Assembly: GCA_947166385.1 (NCBI GenBank)
Contig: CAMVEB010000029.1
Coordinates: forward strand, 1-48,707
Length of the DNA: 48,707 bases
Source of the DNA: an uncultured Clostridia bacterium
GTDB lineage: Bacteria > Bacillota > Clostridia > Christensenellales > Aristaeellaceae
Direction of reading: 5' to 3'
Of the stretch, positions 41,815 through 48,707 are shown in pieces; within the stretch, counting starts at the first letter, position 1; each line of letters begins with the position of its first letter. Made by a program: the position numbers and the translations under genes. Under the pieces are notes generated by a model that was not told the DNA's origin, did no database searches, and worked only from the letters and a program-made list of their open reading frames with translations.

Positions 41815-42023
41815 ATGCTGGCGAAAAAGCATATTGTTCGGATCGAGATCAGGGGCGCTTCAGGTTTGGTGCCTGATGAATATGAATATCTTGATGTTCT
41901 GACAATCACGGATCATTCTGTTGCCTATGAGTGCAGACCGCGCAGACCATCGGAAACGAATCCGGTGCAGAAATGGTCATATGAGACGAATAGCCCCGCA
42001 TTCGGGAAATTGTTTGGTCAGGT
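41815..42023 (+). pseudogene. Truncated hypothetical protein
   Basis: From ATG 41815 the frame reads MLAKKHIVRIEIRGASGLVP, ending near RKWSYKT-like VQKWSYETNSPAFGKLFGQV, where it runs into the resolvase-derived repeat at 42024. The sequence is protein-like and has the look of a small uncharacterised Bacillota family, but the C-terminus has been lost at the junction. Confidence 0.5.
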
Positions 42024-42073
42024 ATCTTTGCCATATCGCGTATCCAGCAGGGGCATGTCCAGAACACAAAGAT
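42024..42073 (-). repeat. Resolvase fragment, left flank of the AbiE-like module
   Basis: 50 bp that match 44028-44077 at 45 positions. On the minus strand both encode [14 protein letters not shown] of a resolvase. Same orientation, so the two form direct repeats around the cargo at 42168-43544. Confidence 0.75.
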
Positions 42074-42167
42074 GTGGTCTGTTGGATTCATAATCTACAC
42101 GCAAGATTTAGGTAATCGGTATTTACAAAAGCACTCATTGGGTGTATATTTGGAAAGGGTGATTTAT

Positions 42168-42818
42168 ATGGACATTCGGGAGATGCGTACACAGCTTGGA
42201 GATACGCAGAGTGAGTTTTCAGCGCGGTATGGCATTCCGTTTCGCACAGTGCAGAATTGGGAAGCAGGTGTACGGAAGCCGCCGGAATATGTTTTTGCCC
42301 TGCTGGAAGATCGTATAAGAGAAGACCTGGTCAACAGGCGGTCATGCGTACTGCCGAAGTATGATCCGAAAAAGCCGGATCTGCCGAAGCGAAGCGATTT
42401 TGTCGGCGCAGTCCCCTGGCTGAAAGCCGTTCGGGATTGCCTTGGTGAAAACGTGGTTTTCGCGCTGGACGAAGCGCTCATGTGCCAGGGCAGTTTTACC
42501 GGACACAGCGATGAATATATCATTTGGATCTATGGGAATGATTCTGCTGCCCGGTACAACGGCGTTGTCGTCCTGGGAAACGGTATCAGCTCATACAACG
42601 TTCAGGAAAAGGATGGCCTTTTCTATACCAACTTTATGCGAACTGTATCCGATGCCCTTGCCAATGAATCCATTCTGGACATGCAAGGAATAACAGAAGC
42701 GCTCAGTAAGTACTATTATGCAAACGGTGAGAGCTTCAGCGAACTGTTCGTTGCTCCGGAATATCAGGAGCGTTTTGAACAGTTGGCAAACGACGCGATA
42801 TATTACTACGATGAGTGA
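42168..42818 (+). CDS. HTH antitoxin-like partner of an AbiEii-type toxin
   Basis: 216 aa. The N-terminal helix-turn-helix (MDIREMRTQLGDTQSEFSAR, YGIPFRTVQNWEAGVRKPPE) is XRE-like. The remainder (60-216) includes DEALMCQGSFTGHSDEYIIW and a C-terminal helical region; I do not recognise it. GAAAGGGTG precedes ATG 42168. It lies 12 nt before the nucleotidyltransferase gene, the usual antitoxin-toxin order, and would be expected to repress the pair (inference). Confidence 0.75.
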   Translation: MDIREMRTQLGDTQSEFSARYGIPFRTVQNWEAGVRKPPEYVFALLEDRIREDLVNRRSCVLPKYDPKKPDLPKRSDFVGAVPWLKAVRDCLGENVVFALDEALMCQGSFTGHSDEYIIWIYGNDSAARYNGVVVLGNGISSYNVQEKDGLFYTNFMRTVSDALANESILDMQGITEALSKYYYANGESFSELFVAPEYQERFEQLANDAIYYYDE

Positions 42819-42830
42819 GGAGACGCCACG

Positions 42831-43544
42831 ATGAAATTGTCCGCAGAAGAAAAGCTGATGTATCAGGTCATGAAGGCGATTTACGAAAGTGGCATTCCTG
42901 TGAGTTTTAAGGGATCTATGGTCCTGAAAGCTTGTCTGATGGAAGCGGGTTTCACGGAAGACGTCCGCCATACAGTCGATATTAACGCAAACTGGAACAC
43001 AGACAATTCGCCGTCTGCAGATCATATGGTCGAATCAATTCAGCATGTTCTTACGAAATCCGGTATTGACCTGAAATTACATCTCTACAGAATGTACGGA
43101 GAAGGGCGGTCAGCCGGATTTGAGCTGACAGACCCGGTAACCGGGGATGTTCTTTTTACGATGGATGTAGATGTGAATCGGCCTGTCCCCCAGATTCAAA
43201 TGTATGAAATTGCCGATGTCCGTTTTCTGGGTGCATCACCGGTTCAGATGATAGCCGATAAGCTGTCTGCAATATCCACAGACAAAGTATTCCGCAGAAT
43301 CAAGGATGTTGTTGATCTGTATTACATTTCAAAGGCATTTGTCTTTGATCGTGACGCTGTTGTCCGGGCATTGGAGAACAGCAGGAAAACCCTCGGAACG
43401 TTTGACGGATTTCTTCACAGATCCAAAGAGTTGAAACATGCTTACGAGAAGTTCCGCTTTTCCGGAAATGTTGACAAAGTGCCGTTTGATGAAATCTATC
43501 AGGCTGTTACCGACTTTATCCGGGATGTTCTTCCTGAAACGTAA
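42831..43544 (+). CDS. AbiEii/AbiGii-type nucleotidyltransferase toxin
   Basis: 237 aa. The nucleotidyltransferase core is visible: VSFKGSMVLKACLMEAGF (the GS motif region) and VRHTVDINANW, which carries the Asp of the catalytic DxD-like motif (here DIN), then VLFTMDVDVNRP. Middle and C-terminal helices contain PVQMIADKLSAISTDKVFRR and DVVDLYYISKAF, typical of AbiEii proteins. Such toxins act in type IV toxin-antitoxin or phage-abortive systems by transferring nucleotides. GTGAGGAG precedes the ATG. Confidence 0.85.
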   Translation: MKLSAEEKLMYQVMKAIYESGIPVSFKGSMVLKACLMEAGFTEDVRHTVDINANWNTDNSPSADHMVESIQHVLTKSGIDLKLHLYRMYGEGRSAGFELTDPVTGDVLFTMDVDVNRPVPQIQMYEIADVRFLGASPVQMIADKLSAISTDKVFRRIKDVVDLYYISKAFVFDRDAVVRALENSRKTLGTFDGFLHRSKELKHAYEKFRFSGNVDKVPFDEIYQAVTDFIRDVLPET

Positions 43545-43731
43545 CTGCAGACACCGAATAGTATGCAACAATTATGTCGTGTTCAGTACTTCTGGTTTCA
43601 AGTTGAAGCAGCAAGAGATTTCAACATCCTTCTGGTGGTTATCGTTTCGCCGAAGATATACTAACGCACAAGCCGATACTGTAACTCTCAAAAAGTACAC
43701 TACTGTCAAATACTCCTGAAGGATTTGAAAG

Positions 43732-44168
<437 letters not shown>

Positions 44169-44230
44169 TCAAAAAAGCTACGAGATTATTTGGATTAGCA
44201 TGAGCGAAAGGCATATAAGCACTAAACTTT

Positions 44231-44268
44231 GCTCAAATGTTACGAGCTTGTAATATTTGAGCTTTTTT
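44231..44268 (+). terminator. Intrinsic terminator, plus strand
   Basis: 13-bp stem GCTCAAATGTTAC / GTAATATTTGAGC (44231-44243 with 44250-44262, one mismatch) and six T. No intact plus-strand gene ends near it, so it is probably left from an element gene. Confidence 0.75.
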
Positions 44269-44354
44269 AATCGTAAAGTGCAGTGAGAAATGATACCTTC
44301 GTTGTTTTTGCTGTAGTTTTGGTCATCAATTGCGATTTTAGCGGTTTTTCAGGA

Positions 44355-44395
44355 CAAAAGAGAACCCGTTGAAACGTAGTAATTTCAACGGGTTC
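44355..44395 (-). terminator. Terminator behind the third tRNA-Ala-derived site
   Basis: Perfect 13-bp stem GAACCCGTTGAAA / TTTCAACGGGTTC (44362-44374 with 44383-44395) followed by TCTTTTG on the minus strand, a few bases after the tRNA-like 3' end. Confidence 0.85.
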
Positions 44396-44401
44396 CTGGT
44401 G

Positions 44402-44456
44402 TGGAGCATAGGGGAGTCGAACCCCTGACCTCGACAATGCGAATGTCGCGCGCTAC
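44402..44456 (-). other. 3' half of tRNA-Ala, probable att site
   Basis: On the minus strand GCGCGCGACATTCGCATTGT, then CGAGGTCAGGGGTTCGACTC and CCCTATGCTCCA: anticodon arm, variable loop, T-arm and 3' acceptor strand equal to the tRNA-Ala-like gene at 25123-25198. The 5' half is replaced by TGAGTTTAAGCATACCCGGT, which resembles the flank of the copy at 31860-31900. This is the structure left at the far end of an element that integrates into a tRNA 3' half. Confidence 0.7.
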
Positions 44457-44532
44457 CGGGTATGCTTAAACTCACCACAAGCTCCTCAAGCTCTGTAAAT
44501 CTTATAGTACAACGTTTTCCGGTTTTTGTCAA

Positions 44533-44640
44533 TTTGCTCAAAAACCCTGATTTTCCTATCAGATATGCACTTACTCACTGTAAAAATAGGCGTTTTTTTC
44601 GTTTTTAGGCGGTAACACGAATATGAAACTTCTCACCATT
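44533..44640 (-). repeat. Conserved end of a serine-recombinase element, copy 2
   Basis: Partner of 31973-32079. Placed in the same order: tRNA-derived site, this block, recombinase 3' end. Confidence 0.65.
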
Positions 44641-44658
44641 TAACAAAAAAGACACAAT

Positions 44659-45555
44659 TTACAATGCCATCGTGAAAAAGGTTCTCTGAGCTTCAGAAAT
44701 CTGGGTTTTCCCATCCGCAGTTTCTCTTCGAAAATCCTCCAGCGCAACATAAAATGTTACGGAGAGGTAGTAGTCGCGCCTGACCTCTATCCTTTCAATT
44801 AGGTGAGCAAGAACCATTTTCTTTTCATCCCGTTGCATTAAATCATAAGTATCTGCCCACTCCATGATGCTCTGATACTGACTCGAGAGGAACTTAACAT
44901 GGTTTTCTTCGTTGTCCTTTTGCTTTTGAAGATCGGCAATTACTTTCTCCATTGTTGTAATTCGATCACGAATATCATTCAGCATCGGATTCAACACATC
45001 AGCAGTTAGTTTGCTTTCGCCCATAAGACAGTTGATTATCTCTTTTTCGATAGCCTCACGTTTTGCTTGGAGCTGTTTTTGTTCTCCCTCGCACCTCTTT
45101 ATTATGCTTAAGGTTGAGCTTTCTTTTTGCCTCCTGGCTTGTTCTTTCCAGATAAAATCAACTGTAGACTTAACGCTTTCAAAGTACTGATGAACAACAC
45201 GATCAATCTCATCTTCAATGATTCTTGCTGAATAGACGGTTTGTCCATCACATTCTCTGGCATCTATTGCTCCATTATAGCAACGATAGATCGGACGGAA
45301 GTAAGTGTGGTTTTTTCGATTTCTTACACAATAGCTTCCAACAAGTTTTTTGTGGCAATGACCGCAATAAAGAATACCCGAAAGCAATGTGGCGCCATAG
45401 ACTGATGTCTTTGTTCTTCCCTCTTCAATGATACCATTCTCCAATTCCCTACGGCTGTCATACCGGTGAAGAATACGATTCTTGAGAGCATAATCAGTAA
45501 TATGCTGCGATTCGGACAATCCATTAATAAATACGTTCATAGCACGAGAAAGCAT
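44659..45555 (-). pseudogene. Large serine recombinase, N-terminally truncated, second copy
   Basis: 298 codons. From GRTKTSVYGATLLSGILYCG onward it is a close relative of 32085-32891: zinc ribbon, coiled coil with IIKRCEGEQKQLQAKREAIE, and LIERIEVRRDYYLSVTFYVA near the end. The first 45 residues may include the tail of the recombinase domain. The catalytic domain is missing; the open frame ends 15 nt from the diguanylate cyclase stop. Confidence 0.85.
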
Positions 45556-45570
45556 AATCCACTGTCCAAA

Positions 45571-46665
45571 TTACCTTTTTCGTCTGTTATTTCCGCTCTT
45601 CTCGTAGTATTCCCTTTTCGATTCGTACATTCTTTGATCGGCTGCCTTGAGGATGGCGTCTATGTGATCAAATTCTTTTGCCGAGGCAACACCCGTGGAT
45701 ACGGAGAAACCGTGGATCAGATCGCCCTTCCAGTCCGCGCCGTATCTTTTCAGCCGACTCAGCGCCGCTTCAACGTCATATTCTTCGTCCGTGATGATGA
45801 TGGCAAATTCGTCTCCGCCTATTCTGTAGATCCTGTCTGTTCCCGGGAAGCTCCGGCACAGACACTTGGCAGTGCCGATGAGCAGTTCATCGCCCGCATC
45901 GTGTCCAAGGGTGTCGTTTGTATTCTTCAGATCGTTGACATCAACCGAGATAACACTGCATCCGGAGGGAAGATCTTTGGCCAGCTGTGCAATCATTTCT
46001 TCATAGGCGCGCCTGTTCTGAAGATCGGTCAGCTGATCACGGTAAGCATACCTGGCCTGTATATCAGCGAGTTCCGCCATGGATTCAGCAAAAACATAAC
46101 GTTCAAACCTTGTCTTATTGACAAAATGACCGATCAAAACCCCGACAGCAGAGAAAATACAGAGATTGGACAGCACCCATCTGTATATTTCAGGCGCCAT
46201 TGTCCGCGACCCGACCTGAGTGAACACAATGATATTGACAAGCAGCATCAGCGCGGTTGAGAAGGTGTCCGTGATAAAAACTACCGGAACGATCAGTACT
46301 GAAGCGAATACCACAATCGTCTGTGGCGCCAGATGCCGGGCAATGAATATACCCGCCAGAAGCAGTGTTTCATCTATGGTGATCGCGATAGCCCGGATGA
46401 AGCCGGGATACTTTGGAGCAGCATAAATTGATAAACAAAGGCAGACAGTACAGACGGCAAAGGCCGAGATGTAAATTGCGCGGCACATATGGTATTTGGG
46501 GTTAATGACCGTCATGATCAGGCAGTAGATCCAGAACAGATTATTGACAGCAGCCCAGATAATACAGAATCTCCGGTTATCTTCCATGATTTGGAGCTGA
46601 ACCGCCTTCAGGTCTGAACGGGAAAAATCTTTGAACAACAGAATTCTTCTGATTTTTTGTAACAT
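45571..46665 (-). CDS. Membrane-bound diguanylate cyclase
   Basis: 364 aa. Six hydrophobic helices lie in residues 30-185, then a short coiled linker and a GGDEF domain (200-360): AYRDQLTDLQNRRAYEEMIA, VDVNDLKNTNDTLGHDAGDE and the active loop RIGGDEF. It makes cyclic-di-GMP from two GTP. The RxxD inhibitory site is absent (PGTD at that position), so product inhibition by this route is unlikely. There is no EAL domain. AGGAGTAATGACG precedes the ATG. Confidence 0.92.
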   Translation of the reverse strand: MLQKIRRILLFKDFSRSDLKAVQLQIMEDNRRFCIIWAAVNNLFWIYCLIMTVINPKYHMCRAIYISAFAVCTVCLCLSIYAAPKYPGFIRAIAITIDETLLLAGIFIARHLAPQTIVVFASVLIVPVVFITDTFSTALMLLVNIIVFTQVGSRTMAPEIYRWVLSNLCIFSAVGVLIGHFVNKTRFERYVFAESMAELADIQARYAYRDQLTDLQNRRAYEEMIAQLAKDLPSGCSVISVDVNDLKNTNDTLGHDAGDELLIGTAKCLCRSFPGTDRIYRIGGDEFAIIITDEEYDVEAALSRLKRYGADWKGDLIHGFSVSTGVASAKEFDHIDAILKAADQRMYESKREYYEKSGNNRRKR

Positions 46666-46712
46666 TCGTCATTACTCCTGTATTGATCGGTCGTTGATCC
46701 ATCAAACTGTTC

Positions 46713-46979
46713 TTAAACCAGAATGCCATTGCAATGGTCTATCGCATGCTGAACAAGTTGAGCCGGAAAACCGCACAGTGTCCCTGTCCGCTGCTTCATT
46801 TCAGTATCCTGCCAGGAGACAACTATGGAAGCATACCGTTTTCTTTTTCGCTTCCCCTCAAGCGATGGGCACTCTTCTTCTGATTCATACGCGCCTATCT
46901 GAGCGATGATCCGCGGATTCAGCATGATAACCAAAAGAGGACCGTTGCAAAAGGCAAAGTGGGATGATTTATTTATTGC
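46713..46979 (-). pseudogene. Peptide-deformylase-like fragment with altered active site
   Basis: The frame reads GPLLVIMLNPRIIAQIGAYE, SEEECPSLEGKRKRKRYASI and GFPAQLVQHAIDHCNGILV. This matches the C-terminal two thirds of short deformylase paralogues: the cysteine motif (ECPSL for EGCLS) and the metal-binding helix, but HEIDH has become HAIDH, losing the catalytic Glu. The N-terminal glycine-rich motif is missing. The frame is open right back to the stop codon of the upstream GlnQ-type gene, without a proper start. Confidence 0.65.
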
Positions 46980-47720
46980 TTACAGTACTTTGTTCAAAAA
47001 ATCACGGGTACGGGGATTCTGAGGATTGCCAAAAACCTCCTCGGGGGTTCCTTCTTCCAGAATGCTGCCGTCTGACATAAACAGCACCCGGTTGGCGACT
47101 TCCCGAGCAAAGCCCATTTCATGGGTAACAACGACCATGGTCATCCCTTCCCGCGCCAGTTCTTTCATAACATCCAACACTTCACCGACCATTTCCGGGT
47201 CCAGGGCAGACGTCGGTTCGTCAAACAGTATAATATCCGACTTCATACACAAAGACCGAGCAATGGCGACCCGCTGTTTCTGCCCACCAGAGAGTTGATG
47301 CGGAAAAGCATTGATTTTGTCCTGCAAACCGACACGTTCAAGCATCGTCAAGGCGCGTGCTTTTGCTTCTTCCTTCCCGCACTGTTTCAGATCGACCGGA
47401 GCAAGCATCAGATTGCGCAGAACATTCATGTTGTTGAACAGGTTGAAATGCTGAAAAACCATGCCCACCCGTTCCCGAAGCTTGTTGATATCCGTCTTCG
47501 GATCCGTGATATCCTGTCCGTCTATGATAATCCGGCCTTCAGTAACTTCCTCAAGCTGGTTCAGGCAGCGAAGGAAGGTGGATTTCCCACTGCCGGAAGG
47601 GCCGATAACGACAACAACTTCACCCTCGTAGATTCCTGTGGAAACGCCCTGAAGTACTTTCAGATGGCCAAAATCCTTTTTCAGGTTTTCCACTTTGATC
47701 TTTACATTATCTGGATTCAT
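46980..47720 (-). CDS. Amino-acid ABC transporter ATP-binding protein
   Basis: 246 aa, GlnQ/HisP type. Walker [11 protein letters not shown]-loop [10 protein letters not shown], signature LSGGQKQR, Walker [15 protein letters not shown] and H-loop VTHEM are intact. It powers uptake of a polar amino acid with the permease at 47707-48381, whose stop it overlaps by 14 nt. The start ATG at 47720 lies within the permease tail, so the two are co-translated. Confidence 0.95.
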   Translation of the reverse strand: MNPDNVKIKVENLKKDFGHLKVLQGVSTGIYEGEVVVVIGPSGSGKSTFLRCLNQLEEVTEGRIIIDGQDITDPKTDINKLRERVGMVFQHFNLFNNMNVLRNLMLAPVDLKQCGKEEAKARALTMLERVGLQDKINAFPHQLSGGQKQRVAIARSLCMKSDIILFDEPTSALDPEMVGEVLDVMKELAREGMTMVVVTHEMGFAREVANRVLFMSDGSILEEGTPEEVFGNPQNPRTRDFLNKVL

Positions 47721-48381
47721 ACTTCAGCCTCCTTTCCAGTACCTTGGCAGCCCACTGCAGAAGCAGGATCACAATCAGGTACATCACAGCGACGATTCCC
47801 CAAGTCTGAAAGGAAAGGAATGTGGCGGCCACCACATTTTTTGCAGTGTTGACCAGCTCGGGAAAACCGATGACGGAAAGGATGGAAGTATCCTTTAGGG
47901 TAATAATAAATTGGTTGATGATACTCGGGATCATGGTGCGAATGGCCTGGGGGAGAATAACCCGCTGCATGGCACGCCAGTAAGGCAGTCCTAGAGAACG
48001 GGCGGCTTCCATCTGGCCAATATCCACGGACTGAATGCCAGCGCGGATAATTTCTGCCATATACGCGCCACAGTTCAATGCCAGGCAGATGGTACCTGCC
48101 TGCAAGGCGGTCAGCGTCACGCCGCCGATTTTCATAATGCTGTTGCAGAGGAATGGAATTCCGAAGAAAATAAAATAGGCCAGAACAATCATCGGAACTC
48201 CGCGGATCAGGTTCACGAAAACCAACGCGAACCCCCGGCAGAACTTATTCTTCAGCACGCTCATGATGCCGACGATCAGGCCGATGATGCAGGCGAAAAA
48301 CAATCCGTAGAGCGCGAGAAGCAGCGTTTGCCCCATGGCGGTCATAAGAATTGTCCCATATTTATTAAAAATATCTATCAA
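47707..48381 (-). CDS. Amino-acid ABC transporter permease
   Basis: 224 aa, HisMQ/GlnP type with five membrane helices. Marks: [40 protein letters not shown], and the EAA loop [20 protein letters not shown]. The TTG at 48381 is preferred because AAAGGAG lies about 10 nt upstream; a GTG at 48405 would overlap that site. It follows the binding-protein gene across a hairpin at 48426-48461. Confidence 0.92.
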   Translation of the reverse strand: MIDIFNKYGTILMTAMGQTLLLALYGLFFACIIGLIVGIMSVLKNKFCRGFALVFVNLIRGVPMIVLAYFIFFGIPFLCNSIMKIGGVTLTALQAGTICLALNCGAYMAEIIRAGIQSVDIGQMEAARSLGLPYWRAMQRVILPQAIRTMIPSIINQFIITLKDTSILSVIGFPELVNTAKNVVAATFLSFQTWGIVAVMYLIVILLLQWAAKVLERRLKYESR

Positions 48382-48425
48382 GGGAACCCGGCTCCTTTCA
48401 GACACACAGTGCTGACAGCATACTG

Positions 48426-48461
48426 AAAAGCAGGGAGGCCTAGAAATAAGCGCCTCCCTGC
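48426..48461 (-). terminator. Attenuating hairpin between binding protein and permease
   Basis: 10-bp perfect stem GCAGGGAGGC / GCCTCCCTGC (48452-48461 with 48430-48439) followed by four T on the minus strand. Partial termination here would give more binding protein than permease, as is common in such operons. Confidence 0.8.
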
Positions 48462-48486
48462 CTGATAGTGATCGCCTTCAGATCGT

Positions 48487-48654
48487 TCAATCACCCAGGT
48501 ACTTCGCCAATATCTCATCGTACTTTCCGTTTGCTTTGATGTTTGCCAGTCCGGCATTGAATTTGTCAACGATCTCTTGCTTTGCGGAATCAAAGATTGC
48601 CATTCCGTAATCCGCGCCTTCATTTTCCGTTCCGGGAACCAGCTGCAGCGGAGG
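48487..48654 (-). pseudogene. 3' end of the amino-acid binding-protein gene, interrupted
   Basis: The last 55 codons read PPLQLVPGTENEGADYGMAI, FDSAKQEIVDKFNAGLANIK and ANGKYDEILAKYLGD, the C-terminal end of a family 3 solute-binding protein. Immediately upstream, at 48655-48657, an in-frame TGA appears and the sequence changes to short repeats. The gene has therefore been cut by an insertion, or the contig end is misjoined. Confidence 0.75.
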
Positions 48655-48655
48655 T

Positions 48656-48707
48656 CAAATTTCAAAGTAAGTTCCGGTTTTCAGAAAGTAAATTCCGGAA
48701 TTGAAAA
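48656..48707. mobile_element. Possible insertion-sequence terminus
   Basis: TTTCAAAGTAAGTTCCGG is followed at once by the similar TTTCAGAAAGTAAATTCCGG. Short tandem terminal repeats with AAAGTAA are common at ends of IS21-type elements, and this block begins where the binding-protein frame breaks. The window ends before any transposase, so the family is a guess. Confidence 0.35.

Overview
The window looks like one chromosomal segment of an uncultured gut- or rumen-type anaerobe of the Bacillota (Clostridia). Grounds: strong AGGAGG-type ribosome binding sites, many TTG/GTG starts, YesM/YesN two-component systems beside carbohydrate ABC transporters, GH127 and GH31 glycosidases, SpoIIE-type phosphatases, and families typical of Clostridia (DUF1653, DUF6054, DUF554, AAA_14/DUF4143, AbiEii). 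No rRNA, ribosomal protein or other taxonomic marker is present, so no genus is claimed. The backbone is fairly GC-rich; about 1-900, 31300-32100 and 41800-45600 are visibly AT-richer and carry mobile-element debris.

Layout. 1-3910: an XRE repressor, a frameshifted gene, a coupled run of small genes (zinc ribbon, DUF1653, 3-methyladenine glycosylase Tag, VOC protein), then a row of five very small membrane proteins and a DUF6054 protein. 4025-5364: an AAA_14/DUF4143 ATPase. 5416-8474: a gene graveyard (remnants of an S41 peptidase, dihydropyrimidinase, HD protein, clostripain and recombinase) around an intact membrane-protein/phosphodiester-glycosidase pair. 8502-19309 (minus): a plant-glycan locus with GH31, YesN regulator, two ABC permeases, YesM kinase, solute-binding protein and GH127. 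19730-24750: carboxylesterase, transposase-like scrap, DUF554, ABM monooxygenase, a 62-aa protein, SfsA and a cupin. 24833-25198: tRNA-Ala-like gene and a 161-bp repeat. 25415-31189: a four-gene operon (GNAT, DUF2156, MATE exporter fused to a kinase-like ATPase domain, SpoIIE-type phosphatase fused to a kinase domain).

31310-32891: tRNA-derived repeat and a truncated serine recombinase. 32896-41389 (minus): MscS channel, LytS-like kinase, SARP-like response regulator, a receiver-only protein with Glu at the phosphoacceptor position, an S41 peptidase, a membrane protein and an M13 peptidase. Three promoter regions here share an 11-bp-period direct repeat (TTACG) that is probably the operator of the SARP-like regulator. 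41509-45555: element scars holding an AbiE-like toxin-antitoxin pair. 45571-48707: a diguanylate cyclase, a peptide-deformylase fragment and an amino-acid ABC transporter whose binding-protein gene is cut near the right edge.

Best candidates for something not previously described: the 11-bp-repeat regulon with its Glu-type receiver protein; the exporter-plus-partner-switch operon at 25.4-31.2 kb; and the family of tRNA-Ala-derived sites, each with its own terminator, beside recombinase remnants. Several frameshifts are single-base length changes in A7 runs, so assembly indels are a real alternative to biological decay.
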